Notes: generated by a model not told the origin, from the letters alone. A stretch of DNA of 57,893 nucleotides from Paludibacteraceae bacterium (GCA_029974315.1 JARKSE010000024.1:1-57893); one strand, 5' to 3'; counted from the first letter of the stretch, positions 48,690-56,026 are shown. Translations and numbers: made by a program.

Positions 48690-50621
48690 TTACTGTAAGT
48701 CAAAATTTACTGTAATGCCAGCTTTTATCCAGCGACCAGGTTGTTCGATACCTCCATAATCATAATAGTGTGTGTTGAGTAAATTGGAGCACTCTATAAA
48801 TATATTGAACTTTTCGGTTTGCCAAAAAAAGCGTCCATCAAGCATCCAAAACGGTTGATAGGTTTGTGTGTTTCCCTGTTTGTCGGAATAAGCTCCATTG
48901 CGGCTTTGGTAAGTAGCTTGCCAACTTGCTCCAAATCCTTTATAAATACCGTGCTCTAGATGCAGCGCCAGTTTGTGTTCCAAATAATCGAGTGCATATT
49001 TTGAGAGTAATTCGCCCGCTTCTTTATTTAAATGACAATAGGCGTAGCTGATTTCTATGTTTTTTAGCCAATAGCCGTAACTATAGCCGAGATTGATTTC
49101 ACCACCCATGGCGTCAACTCGCGTGTGGTTCACGCTTTGCCATTTTTCTTCCTCTGCACGTTTTACCCAGTCAATCAAGTTTTGTCCAATGCGATAATAG
49201 GCGTTAAGATTGGTACGGAACCCGTAATTGTTCCAACGTACGCCTAATTCAGCAGTAAGACTTTCTTCTGGTTTTAGATTTGGATTGGCAATTTGCGTAG
49301 CGCTTTTGTAATACAAATCCGTAAAGGTTGGTAAGCGTAATGAGCGATTGATATTAGCGTATAGATTTCCCTTTTTTGTAAAGGTGTAACCTAAATTCGC
49401 ACCCAAAGCAAAATTATTTTGAAACATCGTATTATAGTTCCCTGAAAATCCTACAGAAGCCGACCAATTACCTATAAACACAGCTTGTTCTGCAAAATAA
49501 TTCAGATTTAATCGGTTTTTTGCATATTTGAAATAAAGTGTATCGGGTGCAAATGGTATGGCTGGTTTTGTGTTGATGGCGTCGCCCAAAACATTGCTGA
49601 TAATATGCTCGTTACGTAGTTCTACACCTATAGATGTTTTTCCTATATGTGAGAACCATGCTCCTTTAACTGAACTGCCAGCTACATCGGTAATGTGGTA
49701 ATTGTGTGATGTGTACCATGCGGGAAAAGTAGCGATGTCTTCGCGAAAAAGTTCAAAACGGTCGTAGTGAGTGCGGTAATAAGCCTGTGCATCTATGCCG
49801 AATGCACCCAAACGTTTACTCCATTGTAAGGAGATTAAAGCTGTTTTTGTAGTTTCGTATTGGTCAGGATATTTGAGTGAATAAAATGAGTTTGAGCCAA
49901 AGGCTTTGAGTTGTCCACCCAATTGCAAATTCCAATTGCCTAACAATGAATCGGAGTAACAACTTTGGAAGAATAGATTTCCATAGTTATAATCGGTGTT
50001 ATAAGTGTAGCCTGTACTTTGGTTATAGCTGGTAGCTCCCATTAGCCTCCATTTGTTTTTTGTATAATGAATTCCTGCGTTGGGTGCAAAATAACCAAAA
50101 TTACCACCAGTGACACTCGCTTTCACCTCTTTTTTATCGAAGCTGTTTGTAATAATGTTGATTGCACCGCTAAAAGCAGATAAACCAAATAAATTCATAG
50201 AAGTACCTTGCAATACTTCAATGCGATCAATCATATTTAAATCAATTGGTAAATCGAGGTTGGCGTGTCCTGTTCGTGGGTCGGTAATGTTGACACCGTT
50301 GAGTAAAATCAGTACCTGATCGAATGTGCCACCACGTATCGAAATATCAGCTTGTGCTCCATTGGCACCACGTGTGCGGATATCTACATTGGGTAAATAA
50401 TCGAGCAGCTCATTGATGCTTTGTACGGGCATGGCTTGTATCTCTTTGCTGGTAATGGTTGTAATAACACGCAGTGCATCACTGGCAATTTGAGGTTGTT
50501 TAGCAATTACTTGTATTTCGGATAAGTGATGGATTTTTGTAGTGTCCATTTGAGCCTGTAGTTGTGTAGAGCTTATCAGAAACAGGATAATCATGCCTAA
50601 AGTTTGTTTTTTTAACATCAT
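48690..50621 (-). CDS. TonB-dependent receptor, BtuB-like
   Basis: A 643-residue outer-membrane receptor with signal peptide (about 1-23, ending TQLQAQ). The TonB box region is near HHLSEIQVIAKQ. The plug contains INELLDYLPNVDIRTRG, ADISIRGGTFDQVLILLNG and MNLFGLSAFSGAINIITN. A barrel follows, ending in NFDLQ with a loosely conserved terminus. The size and plug resemble BtuB/cobalamin receptors. QueG in this window also needs cobalamin, but no B12 riboswitch was found upstream. The substrate is therefore only a guess. A hairpin sits 34 bases upstream. Confidence 0.85.
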   Translation of the reverse strand: MMLKKQTLGMIILFLISSTQLQAQMDTTKIHHLSEIQVIAKQPQIASDALRVITTITSKEIQAMPVQSINELLDYLPNVDIRTRGANGAQADISIRGGTFDQVLILLNGVNITDPRTGHANLDLPIDLNMIDRIEVLQGTSMNLFGLSAFSGAINIITNSFDKKEVKASVTGGNFGYFAPNAGIHYTKNKWRLMGATSYNQSTGYTYNTDYNYGNLFFQSCYSDSLLGNWNLQLGGQLKAFGSNSFYSLKYPDQYETTKTALISLQWSKRLGAFGIDAQAYYRTHYDRFELFREDIATFPAWYTSHNYHITDVAGSSVKGAWFSHIGKTSIGVELRNEHIISNVLGDAINTKPAIPFAPDTLYFKYAKNRLNLNYFAEQAVFIGNWSASVGFSGNYNTMFQNNFALGANLGYTFTKKGNLYANINRSLRLPTFTDLYYKSATQIANPNLKPEESLTAELGVRWNNYGFRTNLNAYYRIGQNLIDWVKRAEEEKWQSVNHTRVDAMGGEINLGYSYGYWLKNIEISYAYCHLNKEAGELLSKYALDYLEHKLALHLEHGIYKGFGASWQATYQSRNGAYSDKQGNTQTYQPFWMLDGRFFWQTEKFNIFIECSNLLNTHYYDYGGIEQPGRWIKAGITVNFDLQ

Positions 50622-50654
50622 ATTGTTTGTATTTGGTTAATTAGTGAAAAATAA

Positions 50655-50686
50655 AAAGCTACCGATGCAAGCGCATCGATAGCTTT
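50655..50686 (-). terminator. Hairpin between the small upstream gene and the BtuB-like receptor
   Basis: Reverse strand AAAGCTATCGATGC (50673-50686) pairs with GCATCGGTAGCTTT (50655-50668) in a 14-bp stem with one wobble and a 4-base loop, followed by TTATTTTT. It overlaps the last codons of the 50659 frame. It may act as terminator or attenuator for the receptor. Confidence 0.75.
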
Positions 50687-51006
50687 AAAAACAAATATAG
50701 ATAGTTACGACAAGCAGCGGCTGTGTCGTATTGATTCAATGTGAATGTGGTGAAAGATGATTCTATAAGTTGAAGTAAACTCTCTTTCGGTTTTTTTTTG
50801 TTTAATTCATAGTCGCTTTGTACGTTAATAAATTCATACTCTGCAAGCTGATGATGTGTGTTAGATTTTTTAAGTTGTAAATCGGCGATATGTCTAGCAA
50901 CATTACCAATGTGAATAACACGATGTAATGAATTAAATGCCGCATAACCTTTGCGGCTAAAACGACGAAAACGAATGTGAGCGCTATGTTGAGCAACTTT
51001 ATTCAT
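50659..51006 (-). CDS. Small protein with TonB-receptor-leader motif, upstream of the BtuB-like gene
   Basis: A 115-codon frame, ATG at 51006; longer starts lie upstream of the promoter box (51017-51024), so they are excluded. The first 30 residues (HIRFRRFSRKGYAAFNSLHRVIHIG) hold a motif, RFxRxSRKxYAxFxSLxRxVxIG, that I recall from extended signal regions of Bacteroidetes TonB receptors, but here no hydrophobic signal core follows. The rest is polar and unrecognised. It ends inside the hairpin before the receptor. It could be a regulator or leader of the receptor gene, or a decayed receptor start. Confidence 0.5.
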   Translation of the reverse strand: MNKVAQHSAHIRFRRFSRKGYAAFNSLHRVIHIGNVARHIADLQLKKSNTHHQLAEYEFINVQSDYELNKKKPKESLLQLIESSFTTFTLNQYDTAAACRNYLYLFLKLSMRLHR

Positions 51007-51016
51007 AATTCGGTCG

Positions 51017-51024
51017 CAAAGGTA
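51017..51024 (-). promoter_or_regulatory. Promoter -7 box of the small protein upstream of BtuB-like
   Basis: Reverse-strand TACCTTTG, a full match, 10 bases before the ATG at 51006; the message would be almost leaderless. Confidence 0.62.
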
Positions 51025-51205
51025 CAGTAAATATTTTATCAAAATCACATTTAAATATGTCATTGTGGCGTGACTGATAATATTTTTACGACATAATGAC
51101 ATACTTTGTAAGTTGAGTTTTGATCGTGTTGTTTTGGTTGTAAGTTGTTGATTATCAAATGTTAATTTGTTTGAATAGTGCCTTGAAAGTGATATATTGT
51201 TCTTG

Positions 51206-51222
51206 TTGGCATTGAATTTGAC
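51206..51222 (+). promoter_or_regulatory. Candidate sigma-54-like or weak promoter of hsp20
   Basis: TTGGCATTGAATTTGAC resembles the -24/-12 layout and also the candidate at 45301-45317, but with GA in place of GC. It also contains TGAATTTG, one base off TAnnTTTG. It lies 98 bases before the hsp20 ATG. Confidence 0.3.
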
Positions 51223-51320
51223 TAATTCTTATCGAAAGCGAGTTAGAAGTTAAACTTATTGATTATTAAAACATTAATAAAACATATAAAATAATAAATT
51301 AAAATAAGGAGGATTAAATT

Positions 51321-51755
51321 ATGACACTTGTAAGAAGACATGGAAATTGGTTACCATCAGTATTCAATGATTTATTTGACAACGACTTGATGCTTCGTAC
51401 TAATACTGGTAGCACAGCTCCCGCTATCAACGTGAAGGAAACTGTTGATGGCTATTTGGTTGAAGTTGCTGCTCCAGGTTTGTCTAAAGAAGACTTTAAC
51501 GTACGTGTGGACGAAGATGATAACTTGGTAATTACACTCGAGAAACAAGAGGAAAAGAAAGACGAGAATAAAGAGGTGCGCTATTTGCGTTGCGAATTCT
51601 CATATTCTAAATTCCAACAAACAATGATTTTGCCAGATAATATCGACAAGGATAAAATTTCGGCAAAAGTAGAAAATGGTGTTTTGAGTATTGATATCCC
51701 CAAATTATCAGAGGTCGATATTAAAAAGGCACAGCGCTTAATTGAGATTGTTTAA
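51321..51755 (+). CDS. Small heat-shock protein, Hsp20/alpha-crystallin family
   Basis: A 144-residue ATP-independent chaperone. N-terminal arm RHGNWLPSVFNDLFDND, alpha-crystallin domain about residues 33-133 (NVKETVDGYLVEVAAPGLSKEDFNVRVDEDDNLVITL, in parts; SYSKFQQTMILPDNIDKDKI), and the conserved KVENGVLSIDIPKL (GVL motif). A strong Shine-Dalgarno upstream fits rapid high translation on stress. It is monocistronic with its own terminator. Confidence 0.94.
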   Translation: MTLVRRHGNWLPSVFNDLFDNDLMLRTNTGSTAPAINVKETVDGYLVEVAAPGLSKEDFNVRVDEDDNLVITLEKQEEKKDENKEVRYLRCEFSYSKFQQTMILPDNIDKDKISAKVENGVLSIDIPKLSEVDIKKAQRLIEIV

Positions 51756-51776
51756 AAACAACCAGTTTTGAATCAT

Positions 51777-51814
51777 AAAAATAGTCGACAAAGTTTATTT
51801 GTTGACTATTTTTT
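51777..51814 (+). terminator. Terminator of hsp20
   Basis: AAAAATAGTC (51777-51786) with GACTATTTTT (51804-51813), continued inside by ACAAA/TTTGT, then a T run. Confidence 0.88.
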
Positions 51815-51832
51815 TTAAAAAAAACTTAATTA

Positions 51833-51846
51833 TGAACAAATGTTCA
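51833..51846. promoter_or_regulatory. Candidate operator in the DUF134 promoter
   Basis: TGAACAAATGTTCA is an inverted repeat with 6-bp arms and a 2-base centre. It lies 10 bases upstream of the -7 box (51857-51864), that is in the spacer or -33 region, where a bound repressor would block RNA polymerase. DUF134 autoregulation is the simplest idea. Confidence 0.5.
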
Positions 51847-51856
51847 AAATTATTTG

Positions 51857-51864
51857 TATCTTTG
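51857..51864 (+). promoter_or_regulatory. Promoter -7 box of the DUF134 / NifX / MinD cluster
   Basis: TATCTTTG, a full match, 37 bases before the DUF134 ATG. No other strong promoter was found up to 55876. Confidence 0.7.
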
Positions 51865-51901
51865 TGCTAATTAAATTATTGTTTTTTTATTTCATTGTAT
51901 T

Positions 51902-52312
51902 ATGTCTCGTCCTCAAAATAATCGAAAAATATTGTCTCCTCCATTAATGCAAGGGTTTAAGCCTTTTGGTATTCCTCGTTCATCTTTGGAGTCAATAGTG
52001 CTTAAGTATGATGAATATGAGTCAATTCGATTGCTCGATTATGAAGGATTAGTACAAGAGCAGGCGGCAGAACGTATGCAAGTGTCTCGCCCTACGCTTA
52101 CGCGTATATATGAAAGTGCACGAAATACTATTGCTAAAGCCTTTGTTGAAGGTAAAATGATTGTCATTGAAGGTGGCAATGTTCAGTTTGATCAGCCGTG
52201 GTTTCGTTGTAAACGTTGTTTTAAAGTGATTAACGGATTAGAAGCAGGTGTGCGTTGCAAGGATTGTAGAACAGCTTGTTCTGATGAACTAACTCATATC
52301 AATACACAATAA
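51902..52312 (+). CDS. DUF134 family predicted DNA-binding regulator with a Cys-rich tail
   Basis: A 136-residue protein. Residues 1-95 are DUF134: SRPQNNRKILSPPL at the start, KYDEYESIRLLDYEGL, and the sigma-70-region-4-like helix-turn-helix QEQAAERMQVSRPTLTRIYE (about 52-71). The C-terminal part carries C103, C106, C119, C122 and C126 in two CxxC pairs, a likely zinc- or iron-sulfur-binding knuckle that could sense metal or redox state. DUF134 genes often accompany NifX-family and MinD-type genes in anaerobes. It heads the cluster and is probably its regulator. Confidence 0.88.
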   Translation: MSRPQNNRKILSPPLMQGFKPFGIPRSSLESIVLKYDEYESIRLLDYEGLVQEQAAERMQVSRPTLTRIYESARNTIAKAFVEGKMIVIEGGNVQFDQPWFRCKRCFKVINGLEAGVRCKDCRTACSDELTHINTQ

Positions 52313-52392
52313 AATAGTTGTAAAGCGAATAGGAACTTGTAGATATCAATTAAGACTTTTCTCGGTTATATATTTTTAATTTTTTTATTATT

Positions 52393-52710
52393 ATGAAAAT
52401 TGCTATTGCATCTGAAGGAAATACGTTGAAATCCCAGATTGACAGCCGATTTGGGCGTTGTAATTATTTTGCTTTTTACGATACGGATACAAATCAAGTT
52501 GAGTTTTTGAATAATCTGGGTAAAGAAGCTTCTGGTGGCGCAGGACCTGCTACAGTTCAGTTTGTAGCTCAACACGGTGTTAAACGAGTGGTTGCACGTG
52601 AATTTGGTGGTAAGACTGTACTTTTACTGCAAAATTTAGGTATAGAAATGGTAACTCAATCGGATAAAACGATAGAAGAAATAATTAGCGAAGTGAACGC
52701 TAATAAATGA
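52393..52710 (+). CDS. NifX-family (dinitrogenase cofactor / ORP-like) protein 1
   Basis: A 105-residue protein of the NifX/NifB-C/NafY family that binds metal-sulfur clusters. The start MKIAIASEGNTLKSQIDSRFGRCNYF, with a FGRCNYF metal-site motif, and GGAGPATVQFVAQHGVKRVV are typical. The family includes the Mo-Cu-binding orange protein (ORP) of Desulfovibrio, so a molybdenum, iron or copper cluster is possible. No nitrogenase genes are visible, so a nitrogen-fixation role is unlikely. Cotranscribed with DUF134, 80 bases upstream. Confidence 0.85.
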   Translation: MKIAIASEGNTLKSQIDSRFGRCNYFAFYDTDTNQVEFLNNLGKEASGGAGPATVQFVAQHGVKRVVAREFGGKTVLLLQNLGIEMVTQSDKTIEEIISEVNANK

Positions 52711-52739
52711 TTGTAAACGTATAAAAATAGGAGGTTATT

Positions 52740-52967
52740 ATGCCAGGTTTTAATCAGAATGGTCCAATGGGACAAAAAGCTATGAGTGGTCGTAGAATGG
52801 GAAGATGTACAAATGTTGATAATGGCCAACAACCAATAAATAACAACGAAGAGCATATAGAGATGTTAGGTCGTGGTATGTGCCAAGGTCGCAGGCAACA
52901 TCAACGGGGGCATGGTCTTAAACAAGGTGCTCGTGGTGGTTGTTGTGGTAATAAAAGATCTAATTGA
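52740..52967 (+). CDS. DUF5320-type small Gly/Arg/Cys-rich protein
   Basis: A 75-residue protein. MPGFNQNGPMGQKAMSGRRMGRC matches the DUF5320 pattern (GPMG followed by MSGRxxGxC; the first 20 residues are quoted in two parts: MPGFNQNGPMG and QKAMSGRRMGRC). Further Cys at about 49, 69 and 70, and many Gly, Arg and His, suggest a metal-loaded or disordered accessory protein. It has a strong Shine-Dalgarno AGGAGGT (52729-52735). Found in the same clusters with NifX-family genes in other anaerobes; function unknown. Confidence 0.75.
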   Translation: MPGFNQNGPMGQKAMSGRRMGRCTNVDNGQQPINNNEEHIEMLGRGMCQGRRQHQRGHGLKQGARGGCCGNKRSN

Positions 52968-53003
52968 TAGTCTCTTAAATTATAAATAAAAAGAACGTAA
53001 AAC

Positions 53004-53375
53004 ATGAGTAAAACTATTATTGCTATACCCATGGAGAATGGGGTGTTGTGTGCTCACTTCGGACATTGTGAGTATTTCTCAGTTGTGACAGTTGAAGATG
53101 GGAAAATTGTAACCATTAAAGAGTTATCACCTCCTGAGCATGTTCCAGGACTTTACCCGCGTTGGGTAGCCAGCCATGGCGTGACAGATGTTATTGCTGG
53201 CGGCATGGGACAAAAGGCTATCAATTTGTTTCATGAGCAAGATATCAATGTGTTTGTTGGAGCACCACAAAAAGAGGCTACGGCTATTGTGGAGGATTTT
53301 TTAGCTGATAAATTACAATTAGAGGCTAATTACTGTAATCACACTGATGCTAAAGAACATCGTTGTCAACATTAA
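53004..53375 (+). CDS. NifX-family (ORP-like) protein 2 with Cys/His tail
   Basis: A 123-residue second NifX-family protein. The metal-site motif is CAHFGHCEYF at residues 16-25 with two Cys and two His, richer than in protein 1. GVTDVIAGGMGQKAINLF is a second family mark. The last 13 residues hold C111, H113, H119, C121 and H123, an extra potential metal-binding tail. It probably binds or delivers a metal cluster together with the MinD-type ATPases. Confidence 0.87.
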   Translation: MSKTIIAIPMENGVLCAHFGHCEYFSVVTVEDGKIVTIKELSPPEHVPGLYPRWVASHGVTDVIAGGMGQKAINLFHEQDINVFVGAPQKEATAIVEDFLADKLQLEANYCNHTDAKEHRCQH

Positions 53376-53410
53376 AAATACGTTCAATCGGTCTGTAATC
53401 TTTCAACGTC

Positions 53411-54160
53411 ATGAATGTTAATTTTATTATGATGATTGTGGCGCTGTTGGCGGGTAGTGTTGGCAGTGTTTTGTTAGCGTCGTTGGTGTTGTTATTGAAA
53501 GGTAAATACCTACAAAAAGTGTCAGAGTATCTTATGTATTTGGCAGGTGGAACATTGTTGGGTGCCGCTTTTTTAGGTATGATACCAAATGCTGCCGCTC
53601 AGCTTAATGTCACTAATGCTTTAAGAATAGTGTTGGTTGGTATTGTGTTTTTTTTCTTATTAGAAAAGATCATCTTGTGGCGAATTTGCGTAAATCAAAA
53701 CTGTGAACGTCATAATCATGCGGCAGTACCAATGATTTTAATAGGTGATGCGTTTCATAATGCCATTGATGGTATTGTGATAGCATCAGCTTTTTTGACA
53801 TCACCAGAATTAGGTTTTTTTGTGACGCTTTCAGTAGTTATGCACGAAATCCCTCAGGAGTTGGCTGATTTTGGTATTCTTATTTATAGTGGCATGTCAA
53901 GAGGTAAAGCGCTGTTATACAATGCCTTGTCAGGTAGTTCTGCTATTGTAGTGGGAGTGCTTACGTGGTTTTTTCTTCATGAAATGAGTCATCTAGTGCC
54001 GTATGTATTAGCCTTTTCAGCTTCTAGTTTTTTGTATATTGCAATGGCAGAGTTGATTCCTGAAATGCATAAAAAAACTAAAGCATTAGAGTCAATTATT
54101 CAGTTATTACTGATTGTCGCTGGTATTTTAATTATCTTTTTAATCAAACATTCACATTGA
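53411..54160 (+). CDS. ZIP-family metal transporter of the NifX/MinD cluster
   Basis: A 249-residue membrane protein with about eight helices. Metal-site helices hold HNAIDG at 116-121 and HEIPQELADF at 145-154. It lacks the long His-rich loop of the ZIP protein at 7776-8669 and differs in sequence, so it is a separate subfamily rather than a recent copy. Its place inside the cluster, overlapping the first ATPase gene by four bases, suggests that it supplies the metal used by the NifX-family proteins. Confidence 0.88.
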   Translation: MNVNFIMMIVALLAGSVGSVLLASLVLLLKGKYLQKVSEYLMYLAGGTLLGAAFLGMIPNAAAQLNVTNALRIVLVGIVFFFLLEKIILWRICVNQNCERHNHAAVPMILIGDAFHNAIDGIVIASAFLTSPELGFFVTLSVVMHEIPQELADFGILIYSGMSRGKALLYNALSGSSAIVVGVLTWFFLHEMSHLVPYVLAFSASSFLYIAMAELIPEMHKKTKALESIIQLLLIVAGILIIFLIKHSH

Positions 54161-55035
54161 GCTTAAAACTAAAAATAGCAATTGCTAGTGGTAAAGGCGG
54201 TACGGGTAAGACTTTTATTGCTACAAATTTATTCAATGTACTTCAAAAAATGGGCAAACAGGTCAATTTAGTCGATTGTGATGCTGAAGAGCCTAATGAT
54301 CGGGAATTTATTTCTGGAGACTATATGCACTCATTTGATGTAACACAGAAAATTCCTGTTGTAGACGAATCTAAATGTACATATTGTGGTAAATGTTACG
54401 ATTACTGTAATTATCATGCCATATTCTTTTTAAGTGAACAACGTGTTATACAAGTGCTCGACGAGCATTGTCATGGGTGTGGTGCTTGTTCTGTAGCGTG
54501 TGAATATGGGGCTATTACAGACAAAGATGATGTGTTGGGTACGGTGACACGATACAAAGTGCAACAAAATACTCACCTTATAGAAACGCGTATTAAAGTA
54601 GGTGTACATTCGTCTGTTCCAGTAATAAAAGAGGGCATAAAAGCAGCTATGGATGCAGAATTAGTTTTACTTGATGCTCCACCGGGCACGTCATGTGCAT
54701 TTATTCAAACAGTCGCCATGGCTGATTATGTGGTGTTGGTAACAGAACCTACTCCATTTGGATTAAGTAATTTGCGTCAGTCGGTGGAGACGCTCCGTAG
54801 TTTGGGAAAACCACATGGTGTGATTGTCAATCGCATTGGATTAGGTAATAATGAGGTGTTTGATTATCTTAAAAATGAAAATATCTCCTTACTGATGTCC
54901 GTGCCTTTTGATAGATCAATTGCCAAGATATATTCCAATGGGCAACTACTTACGAATGCTAGTGATGAGTGGACAATGAAATTTACGCAATTGTTCGATA
55001 ATATATTCGAGAAACATGGAAATAGCAGTTATTAG
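54157..55035 (+). CDS. MinD-type P-loop ATPase with inserted 2x[4Fe-4S] ferredoxin domain, 1
   Basis: A 292-residue Mrp/MinD-superfamily ATPase. Deviant Walker A GKGGTGKT at residues 12-19. The inserted ferredoxin domain holds C74, C77, C80, C84 and C105, C108, C111, C115; the first cluster has Asn after the fourth Cys rather than the usual Pro. VLLDAPPGTSCAF and VLVTEPTPFGLSNLRQS complete the nucleotide site. Start is TTG at 54157, overlapping the ZIP stop by four bases (TTGA). Paired with the next gene as in ORP operons, where the two ATPases act as an assembly or partition complex. Confidence 0.92.
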   Translation: MSLKLKIAIASGKGGTGKTFIATNLFNVLQKMGKQVNLVDCDAEEPNDREFISGDYMHSFDVTQKIPVVDESKCTYCGKCYDYCNYHAIFFLSEQRVIQVLDEHCHGCGACSVACEYGAITDKDDVLGTVTRYKVQQNTHLIETRIKVGVHSSVPVIKEGIKAAMDAELVLLDAPPGTSCAFIQTVAMADYVVLVTEPTPFGLSNLRQSVETLRSLGKPHGVIVNRIGLGNNEVFDYLKNENISLLMSVPFDRSIAKIYSNGQLLTNASDEWTMKFTQLFDNIFEKHGNSSY

Positions 55036-55876
55036 TGGAAAAGGAGGAACCGGAAAGAGTAGTGTAAGTGCTGCTTTTGCTACGCTGAAGCCCGAAGTGG
55101 TTTTGGTGGATTGTGATGTTGATGCTGCTAACCTTTATCTTTTATTTAATCCAACTCACGAAAAAGAAGAGATTTTTATCTCAGGTTTTAAGGCAGTTAT
55201 CAATAAAGATGTTTGTACAAATTGTGATTTATGTGTTGATTATTGTCGTTTTGACGCTATTACTAACGTGAATGGCGAGGTGGTTATTAACGAAATCGTG
55301 TGCGATGGCTGTAAATTGTGTTCGCGTATTTGTCCGTTAGAGGCTATTTCTATGATCCCTGAAGATAAAAGTCGGATGTATTCAGGTACTTTTCGTAATG
55401 GAAAAATGGTGTATGGACTTTTATCACCAGGCGAAGAAAATTCAGGTCAATTAGTAGATATGGTACGTGAAGAAGCTAAAAAAGTAGCTCAAAAAAACAA
55501 TCTCGATACTATTATTATTGATGGACCTCCGGGAATAGGCTGTGCTGTAATCTCAACTATCACTGGTGTCGATAAGGTAGTCATAGTTACTGAACCAACG
55601 CTATCGGGTTTGCACGACTTAAAACGTACTATCGAAATTGTGTCAAAATTTAATTTAACAAAAATGGTTATTATCAACAAATATGATCTCAATGTTGATA
55701 TGTCAAAAACCATTGAAAACTATTGTATTTCAGAGGGTGTGCCCGTGATAGCTAAGTTGCCTTTTGATAAAATTGTAGTAGATGCAATGGTAAGTTGTAA
55801 AAGCATTATAGAATATGCACCTGACTCAGAAATAGCAGCACTTCTCACAGATGCTTTTGCAAAAACTGTCAGTTAA
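55016..55876 (+). CDS. MinD-type P-loop ATPase with inserted 2x[4Fe-4S] ferredoxin domain, 2
   Basis: A 286-residue paralogue of the previous protein. Walker A GKGGTGKS at 8-15, cluster cysteines C67, C70, C73, C77 and C96, C99, C102, C106 (the second followed by Pro), IIIDGPPGIGCAV, and TEPTLSGLHDLKRT. It overlaps gene 1 by 20 bases. Sequence divergence between the two is large, so they are old partners, probably a heterodimer, and not a recent duplication. No terminator is seen right after it; the next gene has its own promoter. Confidence 0.92.
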   Translation: MEIAVISGKGGTGKSSVSAAFATLKPEVVLVDCDVDAANLYLLFNPTHEKEEIFISGFKAVINKDVCTNCDLCVDYCRFDAITNVNGEVVINEIVCDGCKLCSRICPLEAISMIPEDKSRMYSGTFRNGKMVYGLLSPGEENSGQLVDMVREEAKKVAQKNNLDTIIIDGPPGIGCAVISTITGVDKVVIVTEPTLSGLHDLKRTIEIVSKFNLTKMVIINKYDLNVDMSKTIENYCISEGVPVIAKLPFDKIVVDAMVSCKSIIEYAPDSEIAALLTDAFAKTVS

Positions 55877-55945
55877 TTTCCTTTTACTTTGCTATTTAAG
55901 TATTTAGTTTATAGATGTCGTAAATAACCCTATTGATGGCATCTG

Positions 55946-55976
55946 TTGTTTTCGTGTTTGCAGATCAGTATCTTTG
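55946..55976 (+). promoter_or_regulatory. Promoter of the Prx6-like peroxiredoxin
   Basis: TTG (55946-55948), 20 bases, TATCTTTG (55969-55976), 50 bases before the ATG at 56027. It shows that the frame's earlier possible start at 55946 is not used. Confidence 0.72.
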
Positions 55977-56026
55977 CAGTACGAAAATTAAATGATTTAT
56001 TCACTTTTAAAAACAAATATAGAATT

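Larger units (their letters stand above)
51007..51320. other. Intergenic region with divergent promoters for the small protein and Hsp20
   Basis: Left part carries the reverse promoter box at 51017-51024. The middle (51030-51200) is AT-rich with no recognised gene. A possible sigma-54-type or weak housekeeping promoter for hsp20 is at 51206-51222. The last 80 bases are an AT-rich leader ending in a strong Shine-Dalgarno AAGGAGG at 51306-51312, eight bases before the hsp20 ATG. Confidence 0.6.

Noticed and set aside
50622-51320. Cobalamin riboswitch upstream of the BtuB-like receptor
   Set aside because: No B12-box-like sequence or matching stem was found between 50622 and 51320.
51902-55876. 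Nitrogen-fixation locus, suggested by NifX-family proteins
   Set aside because: No nifH, nifD, nifK, nifE, nifN or nifB gene is present; the ATPases have a ferredoxin insertion unlike NifH.
55892-55914. CTAT and ATAG half-sites upstream of the peroxiredoxin as an OxyR site
   Set aside because: They are 15 bases apart in the wrong arrangement; the consensus needs ATAG-N7-CTAT with a 22-base period.
55946-56026. Longer N-terminus for the Prx6-like peroxiredoxin
   Set aside because: The extra 27 codons overlap the TATCTTTG promoter and do not resemble the family.
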